64,000 bases of DNA, from NCBI RefSeq assembly GCF_030408735.1, contig NZ_CP047204.1, forward strand, positions 1,550,001-1,614,000, in the 5' to 3' direction. Each line of letters begins with the position of its first letter. Position 1 is the stretch's first letter. Of the stretch, positions 26,680 through 38,336 are shown one piece after another. This DNA comes from Corynebacterium faecale. GTDB lineage: Bacteria > Actinomycetota > Actinomycetes > Mycobacteriales > Mycobacteriaceae. A program made the translations under genes and the position numbers. The notes under the pieces are model-generated. The model was not told where the DNA came from. It searched no databases and saw only the letters and a list, made by a program, of their open reading frames with translations.

Positions 26680-28542
26680 TTAGTGTGAAGTCGATCCCAG
26701 ATCCCACCTCTCGTAGAGAGAGGCGTACCTGCCACCCTGAGCCACCAGCGTGTCATGGGTTCCATCCTCGACAATAACCCCGTCCTCCATCACTATGATC
26801 CGGTCAGCCACGACCGCCTGATCCAGACGGTGTGCCACCACCAGGGAGGTTCGCCCCTGCGCAATGCGGGTGGCGGCCGTTTCCAGCATGCGGGCGTTAT
26901 CGCTACCCGCCTCACTGGTGGCCTCATCCATGATGAGAACGGGCGGATCACGCAACACGATCCTCGCCAGTGAAATCTGTTGTTGGATCTCCGGGGGAAG
27001 TTCCTCAGCCCCCGCGCCCACGGGGGTATCCAAGCCTGCCGGGAACCACCTGAGGTGGGCTGAACTCCCCTCTGACGCCTCGGTACCAGGCAGGTCCGTG
27101 GCAACTGGGTCCGTGGCAGCCAGACCCACAGTAGCCAGAGCCCTGTACAGCTCTGCATCACTGGCACCGGGAGCCGCCATGGACAGATCCTCTCGCAGGG
27201 TTCCGGAAAACAGGTGGACCTCCTGGCTGATCAGGGCCACCTGGCGCGTGGTCCAGGTATCCGACACGGTGGCGGTATCAATACCTGCCACCTCAACATG
27301 GCCGGAATCAGGGCGTTGCAACCCGGCGATCAATCCCGCCAGGGTGGATTTTCCAGCTCCGGAGGTTCCCACCAGTGCGGTGGTGGTTCCCGCCGCCAGG
27401 GTGAGATTCAATCCCGCCAACACCCGCGCGCCACCCGGATAGGAATAGCCAAGGTCGCACACCTTGACCTCCGGAGCCTGCTCGAGGTCTGCCGGCTCAG
27501 GGGCGGTCGGAGCCCGGCCGGACAGCAGCGCTAAGGACACCGCACGCCCCAGAGAAGTCACGGCGCTCTGAATTTCAGAGGCAAACATGAGCACATTGAA
27601 TACATGCACCTCCATGCGGACGATGACGAACACCGCGGCTGTCGCCGCTCCCACGCTGAGTATCTCAGCGTCCACCAGATAGGCACCGATTCCGAATGCG
27701 CCGAGAAGGAGCAGGCCATAGGCGATCGAACCCAACAACAAAATGCGGGTGAAGATGGGTGCGCGGTCTGCGGTGGCCTGCACCGCAGTCCATGATGCCC
27801 GACGCATCCGTCCCACCGCCCAACGATCAAGTCCCAGGACCCGCAGGGTGCCAATGCCCCGGATGGTATCCAACAGCAGATTATTCCGCCGTGCCTCAGT
27901 ACTGGAGACCACGTTGGTGGCCTGTGGGATCACCCGGACCGCTCCCCTGACCCCCGGCACGAGGATGAACACCACGGCCACGAAGATCAGGAGATAAGAC
28001 CAGTGGATGAGCACGAGGGAGATAATGGACAATGGGAAGATCAGCACGGTCACCACCAGCCGCACACCCGTCATGGAGATGATCCGCACTGTGTTATCAA
28101 TATCCTGGGTGATCCTGCTGATCACATTTCCGGTGCCCAACTGCATGACGTCAGGAACAGGTGCCCGCAGCGCCGAGGACAACGCCGCTTTACGCAGATC
28201 CACCGACAATCGCCTGGTCCGTGAGTTGATCAGATATTGAAGAAGAGAACGGCCCCCCGCCTCAGTGAGGATTGCCGCCCCCACGATGACCAACAGCCAG
28301 GTCATCCCCCGTTGCCCACCTCCGATGACCGGCAGCGAATCCCCGTTGATGATATTCACCGAAAAACCGAGCAGGTTTGAGGATCCCACCATCGCCGTAA
28401 CCGTGAGCACGGCAACAAACAGGAAACGGGAATACCACCACAGCGTTGGCCGCGAGGGCAGGGTGGCCAGTAATCCTCCGGATTCCCTCACACCCGCCGG
28501 AGCCAGTGCGTCTGCCACCCGATCGGTGCCTGCACCACTCAT
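26680..28542 (-). CDS. ABC exporter half-transporter B (complete Walker A, degenerate signature)
   Basis: A fused membrane/ATPase half-transporter of 620 residues. Six hydrophobic helices lie within about 38–340. The ATPase part has Walker [10 protein letters not shown] (392–400), Q-loop [10 protein letters not shown] (about 438–447) and Walker B VLIMDE (535–540) with the catalytic Glu, plus switch His in VVAHRLDQ. The ABC signature, normally LSGGQ, reads ELPPEIQQQ (about 514–522). It overlaps the upstream half-transporter gene by 4 bases (ATGA), so the two are translationally coupled and should form a heterodimer. The substrate is unknown; lipid or peptide export is typical of this family. 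TM order and length match MsbA/CydC-like exporters. Confidence 0.9.
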   Translation of the reverse strand: MSGAGTDRVADALAPAGVRESGGLLATLPSRPTLWWYSRFLFVAVLTVTAMVGSSNLLGFSVNIINGDSLPVIGGGQRGMTWLLVIVGAAILTEAGGRSLLQYLINSRTRRLSVDLRKAALSSALRAPVPDVMQLGTGNVISRITQDIDNTVRIISMTGVRLVVTVLIFPLSIISLVLIHWSYLLIFVAVVFILVPGVRGAVRVIPQATNVVSSTEARRNNLLLDTIRGIGTLRVLGLDRWAVGRMRRASWTAVQATADRAPIFTRILLLGSIAYGLLLLGAFGIGAYLVDAEILSVGAATAAVFVIVRMEVHVFNVLMFASEIQSAVTSLGRAVSLALLSGRAPTAPEPADLEQAPEVKVCDLGYSYPGGARVLAGLNLTLAAGTTTALVGTSGAGKSTLAGLIAGLQRPDSGHVEVAGIDTATVSDTWTTRQVALISQEVHLFSGTLREDLSMAAPGASDAELYRALATVGLAATDPVATDLPGTEASEGSSAHLRWFPAGLDTPVGAGAEELPPEIQQQISLARIVLRDPPVLIMDEATSEAGSDNARMLETAATRIAQGRTSLVVAHRLDQAVVADRIIVMEDGVIVEDGTHDTLVAQGGRYASLYERWDLGSTSH

Positions 28543-30227
28543 GACTCGGACTCCCTTCCCTGATACCCCGGGGTGCTGCGATTCCCCGAGGGACTGCCAC
28601 TTTCGTCAAAACTTTCCCGCACCTGGTCCGCCACCGCATGCCAGGTCGGATTCGATGTGATCACCACTGTGCGGCGTGCGGTACCGGAACCCGCCCCGCC
28701 ACGAAGTTGCGCCACGCGCCGGGCCACCTGATCCAGGGTCACGGTGTCCAGGCCTGTCGTGGGGTCGTCCAGAATGAGTAGTTCGGGATCCGCAGCCAGG
28801 AAGCGGGCGAGCGCGATGCGCTGACGCTGACCGCCGGAGAGGTTGAGGCCAGCTTCGCCGATAGCGGTCTCCGGCAATTCCAGGACCTCCCCGTCCGCAG
28901 GCAGGTCACCACCCAGGCGGCGCAGGATGTCCTGGCAGCTTGCCGCCCACAGGGCGTCACGCAGCACTGCCGGTGGCACGGTGCCCAGTGGGTTGAGATT
29001 GTCCGTCAACGACCCTTCGAAGACGCTGACCCGGTGGGGAGCAACGACCGTACCTCCCTGGTTGTGCCACCGCTCCAGTTCCCTGTCCACCGCTGCGCGA
29101 TCCTGTGCGGTACGTGGATTCCACACGGTCAATCCAGGGGCGATCTCTATCTGTGGTGTGCCAGGAGCAGGTTGTTCTGCTGCCCGGTCGAGCTCAGTGA
29201 CCAGATTCTGAACTCGTTGCGTGGATGCCTGTCCCCTCGCCCACAGTTCCGTGAGCACACCCAGCGACACACCCAGCACAGTCAGCGACGGCGGTACCAG
29301 CAGGGTGATGGATATCATCTCACCACTGGTGATGCGGCCTTCGAACGCGAGTGTGGCCGCATAGACCAACAGGCCGATCGAACTCAACGCGGGCACCAGT
29401 TGGCGCAGGAAGTTCAAACCTGCCTGCAGGCGCACTTCCTGCAACATCACTCCCAGGGCGGCGTCCGCAGCGGAGTCGAAACGCTGCTCGGTGTGCGCTA
29501 CCGCACCGAGCCCCTTGACCACGCGTGATCCCTGCGCAACGTCCGTTGCGATGGCCACGGACCGCGCCTCTGCTTTGCGACGACGAGCCGACACCCGTGT
29601 CAGCGGGCCCGATGTCAGATACGACGCCAGTGCGGTGAGCAGCCCGCCCATCACCAGCAGCACCGCGATCAGCGGAGAGATGGGCGCAATCGAAATGGTC
29701 GATCCCAACAGGAAACCCACCATCGCGATGGGAAAGTTCAGAATGTTCTTCAAACCCCCAACCTGAACCGAGTCCTGATCCACGGTATTGAGCACCGTGC
29801 CGGGTGACAGGGAGTTGCGCGGAGTGGTCAGCAGCTTTCCGGACAACTCCAGTCGGAGATCGTGCACCACGCGAGCAGCTGTGAGGTCAGTGAGTGCATC
29901 TGCAGTGGCCTCGAAGAGGTAGATCAGCCACAAGCATCCTGCAATGGCGAGACTGACCGCCACCACCGGCCACCACTGCCACGGACTGTCAGTGAACGCC
30001 CATTCGGTTCCCCGTCCGACGATCAACGAGACGCCCGCGTTGACCATGCTCGATACCAATACTCCCAGCAGCATCACCCAGGTGCCTGCCGGCAGTGCCC
30101 ACAGCAGGGACCATGTGGTTGCGCGCGGCGAAGAACCCGCCACGCGGGAAAGAAGAGGAGTCTCACCAGTGGGGTCGTCGGGGACGAACCACGACCAGGT
30201 GCGCATCCTGCGGAACTTGGTTGCCAT
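28539..30227 (-). CDS. ABC exporter half-transporter A (no Walker A)
   Basis: Partner half-transporter of 562 residues from ATG 30227. The membrane part is in residues ~45–330. The ATPase domain keeps an intact signature LSGGQ (463–467), but where Walker A should be the sequence reads [20 protein letters not shown] with no GxxGxGKS. The Q-loop position is [11 protein letters not shown] (His), Walker B is [12 protein letters not shown] (Asp replacing the catalytic Glu) and the switch His is Ser (VVITSNPTW). It therefore cannot bind ATP in the ordinary way and must work with the overlapping downstream subunit. No ribosome site precedes the ATG; TATCTT about 8 bases upstream suggests a leaderless start. 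The longer frame to 30305 is not favoured. Confidence 0.88.
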   Translation of the reverse strand: MATKFRRMRTWSWFVPDDPTGETPLLSRVAGSSPRATTWSLLWALPAGTWVMLLGVLVSSMVNAGVSLIVGRGTEWAFTDSPWQWWPVVAVSLAIAGCLWLIYLFEATADALTDLTAARVVHDLRLELSGKLLTTPRNSLSPGTVLNTVDQDSVQVGGLKNILNFPIAMVGFLLGSTISIAPISPLIAVLLVMGGLLTALASYLTSGPLTRVSARRRKAEARSVAIATDVAQGSRVVKGLGAVAHTEQRFDSAADAALGVMLQEVRLQAGLNFLRQLVPALSSIGLLVYAATLAFEGRITSGEMISITLLVPPSLTVLGVSLGVLTELWARGQASTQRVQNLVTELDRAAEQPAPGTPQIEIAPGLTVWNPRTAQDRAAVDRELERWHNQGGTVVAPHRVSVFEGSLTDNLNPLGTVPPAVLRDALWAASCQDILRRLGGDLPADGEVLELPETAIGEAGLNLSGGQRQRIALARFLAADPELLILDDPTTGLDTVTLDQVARRVAQLRGGAGSGTARRTVVITSNPTWHAVADQVRESFDESGSPSGNRSTPGYQGRESES

Positions 30228-30336
30228 GAGGACTAAAGATACCCGACCCCACTGCATCAACCCGTTCCTGCCGCAACGGCCCTGACTGACATCCATGTAA
30301 CTCACTGTGACGCTTTTTGGCCCGTGAACTGCGGAT

Positions 30337-30366
30337 TTGTCTTTGGTTCAGGAATCGGGCTATTGT
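30337..30366 (+). promoter_or_regulatory. Probable promoter of the tRNA-Leu genes
   Basis: TTGTCT and TATTGT hexamers with an 18-base spacer, the −10 box ending 37 bases before the first tRNA. Position and hexamers fit a housekeeping sigma factor. Confidence 0.5.
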
Positions 30367-30403
30367 TTATCTCGTGCCTAGGGCGAACAGCCCAGAACAC
30401 CCA

Positions 30404-30489
30404 GCCCGGGTGGCGGAATGGCAGACGCGCTAGCTTGAGGTGCTAGTGTCCTATTAACGGACGTGGGGGTTCAAGTCCCCCTCCGGGCA
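30404..30489 (+). tRNA. tRNA-Leu (anticodon GAG), copy 1
   Basis: Class II tRNA of 86 bases. Acceptor arm GCCCGGG/TCCGGGC with one G·U pair and discriminator A. The anticodon stem CTAGC/GCTAG holds loop TTGAGGT, anticodon GAG, decoding CUC/CUU. The long variable arm and T-arm GGGGG-TTCAAGT-CCCCC are complete. CCA is not encoded. Confidence 0.97.
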
Positions 30490-30511
30490 CACTGTGTTGA
30501 GACAGTATTTT

Positions 30512-30539
30512 AAGACCCTGATGTGAATGTCGGGGTCTT
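30512..30539 (+). terminator. Hairpin between the two tRNA-Leu genes
   Basis: 10-bp stem AAGACCCTGA/TCGGGGTCTT (one G·U pair) with an 8-base loop; the following ATCTCTT is a weak U-tract. It may end or process the first tRNA transcript. Confidence 0.6.
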
Positions 30540-30591
30540 ATCTCTTGCCTTAGGTCATTGATTTATCACTGACTTCAAACTCACACACCCA

Positions 30592-30677
30592 GCCCGGGTG
30601 GCGGAATGGCAGACGCGCTAGCTTGAGGTGCTAGTGTCCTATTAACGGACGTGGGGGTTCAAGTCCCCCTCCGGGCA
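30592..30677 (+). tRNA. tRNA-Leu (anticodon GAG), copy 2, identical to copy 1
   Basis: All 86 bases are identical to the first copy, as are about 10 bases of 5' flank (ACACCCA...), so this is a recent tandem duplication or a pair kept identical by gene conversion. It is followed after 13 bases by a long hairpin. Confidence 0.97.
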
Positions 30678-30690
30678 CATATAAGCATTA

Positions 30691-30725
30691 AAGGTCCGTG
30701 ATCTTCTGAGAAGATCACGGACCTT
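30691..30725 (+). terminator. Hairpin after the second tRNA-Leu
   Basis: Perfect 15-bp stem AAGGTCCGTGATCTT/AAGATCACGGACCTT with a 5-base loop. Only a short TTGTGCGTTT follows, so termination may be partial. The acetyltransferase gene begins 50 bases later. Confidence 0.7.
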
Positions 30726-30775
30726 GTGCGTTTCCTCCGGTCATCCACGGGCACCGCTGCCCTATTGTGGAATCC

Positions 30776-31405
30776 ATGACTAACCCAGGCAACGATTCCG
30801 GCCCCCAGGTCACACCGGTGCATCCCTCCCAGATTCCCGCGGTGATTGATCTCCTCGTAGCCACCTTCGCCGATGATCCCGGTTTCCTCCGGTGGATCCC
30901 CCAGCCGGATCCCGGTAATCACCTCCTCCGCGGGCTGTTCGAACTCCAGATGGAGACACAATATGCCCGTCACGGCACCATCGATGTGGTGCTCAATGAG
31001 GTCGGCGACATCGTCGGGGTTGCCCTATGGGATGCCCCGGACGCAAATCACGGTGCAGTTGATCAAGCCAGACTGGCTTCCCGGATGGTCAGGCTCTTCG
31101 GCAAGAAGACACCGGTGTTCATGGCCCGCAGTTTCGCTTCCGCCCGGATGCACCCGAAGTTCCCCCACTGGTACCTCTACACCATCGCCACCACGCCTGA
31201 ATCCCGTGGTACTGGCGTGGGTAGCGCTCTGCTCAACCACGGCATCGCCCGTGCCGGTGAGGAGGCCATCTACCTGGAGGCCACCACCACCCGTTCCGCC
31301 CAGCTCTACCATCGCCTGGGTTTCGTACCCCTGGGGTATCTACCCGATGGTGATGACATGCCCTCGGAACTAGCCATGTGGAAGCCCCCGGCGATGCCCC
31401 GGTGA
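30776..31405 (+). CDS. GNAT-family N-acetyltransferase
   Basis: Acetyl-CoA-dependent acetyltransferase of 209 residues from ATG 30776 (GTG 30767 is an alternative). The acetyl-CoA pyrophosphate loop is ATTPESRGTGVGSALL, and the C-terminal motif B region is YLEATTTRSAQLYHRLGFVP. The central VGVALWDAP strand is typical. There is no ribosome site; TATTGT lies about 9 bases upstream of the ATG, compatible with leaderless translation. The substrate is unknown. It stands alone between the tRNA pair and the methylmalonyl-CoA mutase operon. Confidence 0.9.
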   Translation: MTNPGNDSGPQVTPVHPSQIPAVIDLLVATFADDPGFLRWIPQPDPGNHLLRGLFELQMETQYARHGTIDVVLNEVGDIVGVALWDAPDANHGAVDQARLASRMVRLFGKKTPVFMARSFASARMHPKFPHWYLYTIATTPESRGTGVGSALLNHGIARAGEEAIYLEATTTRSAQLYHRLGFVPLGYLPDGDDMPSELAMWKPPAMPR

Positions 31406-31415
31406 TATATAAAAT

Positions 31416-31448
31416 AAATCCGCCCACACCGGTTGTGTGAACGGGTTT
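31416..31448. terminator. Probable bidirectional terminator between GNAT and meaB
   Basis: Imperfect 14-bp stem AAATCCGCCCACAC/GTGTGAACGGGTTT with A/T-rich ends on both sides, placed between two convergent genes. Confidence 0.6.
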
Positions 31449-31454
31449 ACTTGA

Positions 31455-32538
31455 TCAGACGCGGTCGAAAGCCGCCAAAATATTCCGGGCGGCCAGCGTT
31501 GGTGTGGTGGCTCCATCGCGCAGCGATGTCTCCATATCACCACTCACCGCCTTCACTCCCGGATCATTCTCCAGCCGCAGACGGATCGTCTCGTGGACCA
31601 TCTGCCACATCCAACCCACCTGCTGGTGTCGACGCCTCTCCTCGAACACCCCGTGTTCCTTCATCACGTCGTGATGCTCCTTGACGTGATTCCAGAAGGT
31701 GTCCACCCCGTTGCCCTCAACTGCAGACATGGTGATGGTCGGCGGGTGCCAGAGCTCATCCTGGCTGCGGACCATACGCATAGCCGCGGCGAGGTCCCGG
31801 GCAGCCCGCTTGGCGGGTTTCTCATTGGCACCGTCGGCTTTGTTGATGGCCACGATCTCAGCCATCTCCAGAACACCCTTCTTGATGCCCTGCAGCTGAT
31901 CACCAGCACCGGATAATGCCAGGAAGGTGAAGATATCCACCATTTGGTGGACAGCCACCTCACTCTGACCCACACCGACGGTCTCCACGATGATGATGTC
32001 ATAACCAGCGGCTTCGAAGACCACCATCGCTTCACGGGTGGCCTTGGCCACCCCACCCAGGGTGCCTGCGGATGGGGACGGGCGGATGAACGCCTTATCC
32101 TCACGTGACAGCCTGGACATGCGTGTTTTATCACCCAGAATGGAGCCACGGGTCTTGGTCGATGAGGGGTCGATGGCCACCACGGCCACCCGGTGTCCCT
32201 CACCGATCAGATGCATACCCAGGGCCTCAATGAAGGTGGACTTACCCACACCCGGCACACCGGTGATACCGATGCGCAGGGCATTACCGGAATGAGGCAG
32301 GAGTTTAACCAACAGTTCCTGCGCCAATTCGCGATGTGCCGCGGAGGTGGACTCCAGCAGGGTGACCGCACGGGCGACCCGGGTGCGGTCATTGGCCAGC
32401 ACTGCGTCGTAGAGCTCGTCCACGTTGATGCGCTGGCGTGCCCGCTTGAGCACCTCCGGAGCGGGCGGAACGATCTTTCCCAGATCCGTCCCGCCCGTGG
32501 TGGTCAGGGTTCCCAGGGTATCTTCGAGGAAATCCTTG

Positions 32539-32546
<8 letters not shown>
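31455..32546 (-). CDS. meaB: Methylmalonyl-CoA mutase-associated GTPase MeaB
   Basis: G3E-family chaperone GTPase that protects methylmalonyl-CoA mutase and gates cobalamin loading. The protein has 363 residues from ATG 32546. Walker [10 protein letters not shown], the [22 protein letters not shown] switch region (in parts), the metal/base motif [13 protein letters not shown] and NKADGANE (NKxD) are all present. Its start overlaps the end of mutB by 8 bases, showing translational coupling. It is the last gene of mutA–mutB–meaB. Confidence 0.96.
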
Positions 32547-34752
<2,206 letters not shown>

Positions 34753-34760
34753 GATCTTTC

Positions 34761-36626
34761 TTATGCTCCCAGTCCGTCGAGCAGGGTTGCCAGGGTGGAT
34801 GCGGCATCAATCTTCATGTTGAGGTAGCCGTCGGGGGAATGCTGTGCATTCTCAAAGCTCGCCGGTGCGCCCGCGAGCAGGATCTGCTTCACGCCCGCTT
34901 CACGGAGCTTGCCCACGACCTGCTCACCAGTCGCCGCGTACTCCTGGTCAGTTCCACAGATAACAACGATGTCGGTCTTGGCTGCAGCCTCGAATTCAGG
35001 CGTTCCGGGAACCACTTCGCCCGGGTTGGTGACTGCGATGCCACCGGATGCCAGCAGGTTGGTGGTGAAACCGGTGCGGATATTGTGCCTGGACAGCGGG
35101 CCCACGGGAATGAGTCCGATGGTGGGACGCTCACCGTTGGCTTCAAGGAAGGCATCGGAACGGTTGCGCAGTGCCTCGAACTCGGCGGCCCAGCGGCGGA
35201 CGCCGGCGGGCTCGACCCGGAGTTCAGCCGCCAGGGGCGCCTCGGCGAGGTTCGGGAATTCGTTGATGCCGGTCAGCTGCTTGCTTCGCTTGGCGATGGC
35301 ATCGCGGGTGACTTCGTGCATCTCGTCGATAGCACGGCCCACAGCGCCATTGTCCAGCTCGGAACGGTAGCCGCCGGCGGCCTCGATGTCTGCGAAGATG
35401 GCCCATGCCTTCTCGGAGAGATCGTTGGTGAAGGACTCCACATAGTAGGAACCACCGGCCGGGTCGATGACATGACCGAGGTGGGACTCCTCGAGCAGCA
35501 ACAGGTTGGTGTTGCGCGCGATGCGGTGGGCGAAGTTGCGTGAGATGCCCGGAATGCCACCGGGGATGGCGGAGTCGAAGGTCAGCACCTCAACGTCGGT
35601 GGCGCCACCGACACCCGCGGCGAAGGCGGAGACCGTGCTGCGCAGCATATTGACCCACGGGTCACGCTGGCTGAACATCACCGGTGCGGTGACCGCGTGC
35701 TGTGGTGCGGCGCCGAGGTCGGCATGTCCAAGAACTTCTGCCACGCGTGCCCACAGACGACGGGCGGCACGGAGCTTGGAGATCTGACCGAACTGATCGT
35801 CGGTGGCTGCGAATCGGAAGGCGATCTGGCCGAGGGCCTGCTCGGTGGTCAGACCCGCCTCGACGAGTGCTCGGACATACTCCACACCGGCGGCGAGAGC
35901 GAGACCGATCTCCTGGGCATCACTGGCACCCTGATTGGAGAAGGAGGTGGCGTCGACAAGCACAGCGCGCACACCGTCACGCGCACTGGCCGCCCGGGCC
36001 AGCGCAATGGTGGCGTCGAGATCAATCGACTCGGAACCGTCAACGGCCGAGGTCAGCGGGCTCGCGCCCAAGTTGACCGCGGCGGTGCCGGCTTCATCGG
36101 CGATGGCATACAGTGCCTCAGCAGCCTCAGTTGCACGGGTACCCGCATGCACGTTTACCGGCACCATATTGAGGTACACACCGGCCAATGCCCGGGCGAG
36201 TCCCTCCGGGGCCAGGGAACCTGTGAGGTCCAGGGAGATCGTGGTGGTTCCGGAATTGAGCGCGTGGAGAATCTGCTTGTTTACCTCCGCGGGATCATCA
36301 CCGTGGGATCCGAAGGTCTCGGTCACCCCCCAGCCGGCACGCTCGGTGTCAACAGTGGCACCGCGGGTGAATGGGAAGGCACCCGGCACCTCCGCCATCG
36401 GAGCGCCATCTTCATCAGCCCGGGTGTACAGAGGCGAAACGTCGACACCATCGTTGGTGGTGACGATCAGCTTCCTCCATACATCGGAGGGCACGTCTGC
36501 AACGTCCTTTTTGGTAACCCGTGCGAAAACACTCACTACAGCTTTGTGCCAGGCATCAAGGCTGTCGGTGAAATCCTCGGGCAGCGAGGCATTCCTGAGA
36601 TCAGTCAAGGTGGAAAGTCTTCCCAT
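34761..36626 (-). CDS. mutA: Methylmalonyl-CoA mutase, small subunit
   Basis: Non-catalytic partner of MutB, 621 residues from ATG 36626 ([19 protein letters not shown]). It has the same fold as MutB but lacks the DxHxxG cobalamin motif in its C-terminal domain, as usual for this subunit. The frame is open further to 36755, but those 43 codons show no similarity and the family starts near ATG 36626. There is no clear ribosome site; the 232-base gap to the divergent membrane protein gene holds the promoter(s). Confidence 0.96.
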   Translation of the reverse strand: MGRLSTLTDLRNASLPEDFTDSLDAWHKAVVSVFARVTKKDVADVPSDVWRKLIVTTNDGVDVSPLYTRADEDGAPMAEVPGAFPFTRGATVDTERAGWGVTETFGSHGDDPAEVNKQILHALNSGTTTISLDLTGSLAPEGLARALAGVYLNMVPVNVHAGTRATEAAEALYAIADEAGTAAVNLGASPLTSAVDGSESIDLDATIALARAASARDGVRAVLVDATSFSNQGASDAQEIGLALAAGVEYVRALVEAGLTTEQALGQIAFRFAATDDQFGQISKLRAARRLWARVAEVLGHADLGAAPQHAVTAPVMFSQRDPWVNMLRSTVSAFAAGVGGATDVEVLTFDSAIPGGIPGISRNFAHRIARNTNLLLLEESHLGHVIDPAGGSYYVESFTNDLSEKAWAIFADIEAAGGYRSELDNGAVGRAIDEMHEVTRDAIAKRSKQLTGINEFPNLAEAPLAAELRVEPAGVRRWAAEFEALRNRSDAFLEANGERPTIGLIPVGPLSRHNIRTGFTTNLLASGGIAVTNPGEVVPGTPEFEAAAKTDIVVICGTDQEYAATGEQVVGKLREAGVKQILLAGAPASFENAQHSPDGYLNMKIDAASTLATLLDGLGA

Positions 36627-36858
36627 CAAAATGTGTGAACCAGTGGTTTTCCAGCCAGAACCAGGATCAAAGTGGGCACATTCAAGCGGCTCACCTTTCG
36701 CTCCCTTGAAACCCCGGCTGGACATTTGGCCCAGAACCACGCTCCAAATGCGCAATTATGTGTCCAAGTGCACTTTCCACCATAGAGCACATCAGATCAC
36801 AAGTCCGCACTTCGCATGGTGTCACTTCACACAAACGGGGGCTAGTAGGGTATCACCC

Positions 36859-37647
36859 ATGAGACGCGAGAGTGGGCCCGGGACAGAACCCGGCAAATGT
36901 TCGGAAGGCGAACGGGGAGGGCCCCTGAAACGCACGAACACCGTCCTCAGCACGGTTTTTCACTTCTTCAGCTCCCTGTCACGCGACGCATGGACAGAGT
37001 TCCGGTCCTGGCCCATCTGGAAGAGAATCGGCGTGATTGGGGCTCTCATCAGTGTGGCACTAATCACCGTGATGGTGGAGCTGCCCACGATCACGACACT
37101 GCGAAACTGGGCCGATGAGTCCGGTCCTGGTTTCGTCTGGGTCTTCTGCGCGCTGTATGTGGTGGCCACCCAGTTCCCCATCCCGCGCACGTTTCTCACC
37201 CTCGCCTCCGGGATACTGTTCGGCCCGTGGCTGGGTACAGCGGTGGCGCTGGGCTCCACCACCGTCTCCGCCGCGATCAGTCTGCTCCTTGTCCGCGGGC
37301 TGCTCGGCGGCTGGATGGCGCCCCGCCTCACCCACCCTGCGGTATCCCGCATCAACACCCGCCTGCAGGAGCGGGGCTGGTTGGCCATTACCTCTTTAAG
37401 GATGATCGCAGCCATCCCCTTTTCGATCCTCAACTATGTCGCAGCGTTGACCAGCGTTCCGCTGGTGGCGTTCACCGTGGCCACGGCTGTCGGCTCCGCG
37501 CCCGGCACGGTGGCCACGGTGGTGCTTGGCGACGCCTTCGTCAACTCCGGCAGCGTCACCGCGGTCACCATCACCCTCCTGCTGGCCGGCCTGGGGGTTC
37601 TAGGAATCATTTTGGACCAACGCCTGCCAGTCAAGTCTGGGAAATAG
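36859..37647 (+). CDS. TVP38/TMEM64 (DedA-like) membrane protein
   Basis: Multi-spanning membrane protein of 262 residues of the TVP38/VTT domain family. The diagnostic stretch is QFPIPRTFLTLASGILFGP, then the GTAVALGSTTVSAAISLLLVR helix, and the LRMIAAIPFSILNYVAALT re-entrant region. The C-terminus is VLGIILDQRLPVKSGK. ATG 36859 is preceded at 7 bases by TAGGGT, so translation is probably leaderless. An open frame extends far upstream, but only as the antisense of mutA. VTT proteins are linked to lipid scrambling and membrane homeostasis; the substrate here is unknown. Confidence 0.9.
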   Translation: MRRESGPGTEPGKCSEGERGGPLKRTNTVLSTVFHFFSSLSRDAWTEFRSWPIWKRIGVIGALISVALITVMVELPTITTLRNWADESGPGFVWVFCALYVVATQFPIPRTFLTLASGILFGPWLGTAVALGSTTVSAAISLLLVRGLLGGWMAPRLTHPAVSRINTRLQERGWLAITSLRMIAAIPFSILNYVAALTSVPLVAFTVATAVGSAPGTVATVVLGDAFVNSGSVTAVTITLLLAGLGVLGIILDQRLPVKSGK

Positions 37648-37656
37648 AACGTTCGG

Positions 37657-37710
37657 GGATAAGATGGTGAGAATTGTCTTGAATTCTTAGACTTATCCTC
37701 ACACCATCTT
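37657..37710. promoter_or_regulatory. Overlapping inverted repeats before the HTH gene
   Basis: Two interlocking inverted repeats: GGATAAG (37657–37663) with CTTATCC (37692–37698), and AAGATGGTGAG (37661–37671) with CTCACACCATCTT (37698–37710). They share bases and cannot form at once. In the loop lies GTCTTGAATTCTTAGAC. The element sits directly before the ribosome site of the downstream DNA-binding protein, so it may be its operator and promoter, a switchable leader, or a terminator of the gene before. Confidence 0.55.
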
Positions 37711-37729
37711 TGAAAGGGGTTGGCCACCG

Positions 37730-38326
37730 ATGTGGGCACTGCACGCCAGGTACAGGGGTCGGGATACCCGTAGAGCGGAACTGGTCCGACGATTCGCGGA
37801 GGCACTGTCCACCCTTGACGGGGCGGGCGAGTTCGAACTCCTCGGTGTCGAAGACATCCGGGCGTACATCACCTCTCCTGAGACCACCTGTGATGTGGTG
37901 ATGGCATTGCTGGCCGCGGGTGACTGGGCAATCGGGATCGGGGTGGTTCCGAGTGCGGATAAACCCAATCCTGAGGATGAAGCCCAGGTGGAACTGGCAA
38001 AGAAGACCGCCACAGACGCCCTGCGCCCCACGGCACGCAGCGGAGCGGTGAAGGTCCGCATCGTGGGGGCCAGAAGGGATGATTCCCGAGCATTCAATAT
38101 CAGTGCCTCATTCGCACTGATGTCACAGGTGTTGTCCAAGCGGTCAATTGAGGGCCGGGAGGCAACCTCCCTGATGAGATCCGGGATGAACCAGAACGAA
38201 GCCGCCGGAGAGCTGGGCATTTCCAAACAGGCAATGTCCCAACGTCTCCAGGCGGCTGGATGGCAGGCCGAGCAGGCCGGCTGGCAGCTGTCAGTGAATC
38301 TCATTGATCACGCAGCTCAGCTGTGA
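37730..38326 (+). CDS. Putative DNA-binding protein with C-terminal HTH
   Basis: A 198-residue protein with a strong ribosome site (AAAGGGG, 9 bases before ATG). The N-terminal half (about 1–105) is a mixed alpha/beta domain with VMALLAAGDWAIGIGVV, not recognised. The C-terminal region MNQNEAAGELGISKQAMSQRL is a clear helix-turn-helix, like the sigma-factor or transposase type. It may regulate itself via the adjacent inverted repeats. It converges with the SPFH gene, with only 10 bases between stops. Confidence 0.8.
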   Translation: MWALHARYRGRDTRRAELVRRFAEALSTLDGAGEFELLGVEDIRAYITSPETTCDVVMALLAAGDWAIGIGVVPSADKPNPEDEAQVELAKKTATDALRPTARSGAVKVRIVGARRDDSRAFNISASFALMSQVLSKRSIEGREATSLMRSGMNQNEAAGELGISKQAMSQRLQAAGWQAEQAGWQLSVNLIDHAAQL

Positions 38327-38336
38327 TCCTTTAAAC

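Noticed and set aside
35935..36858. Long in-frame extension of the TVP38 gene
   Set aside because: It is antisense to mutA and has no family similarity; the leaderless ATG at 36859 with TAGGGT seven bases upstream fits the real start.
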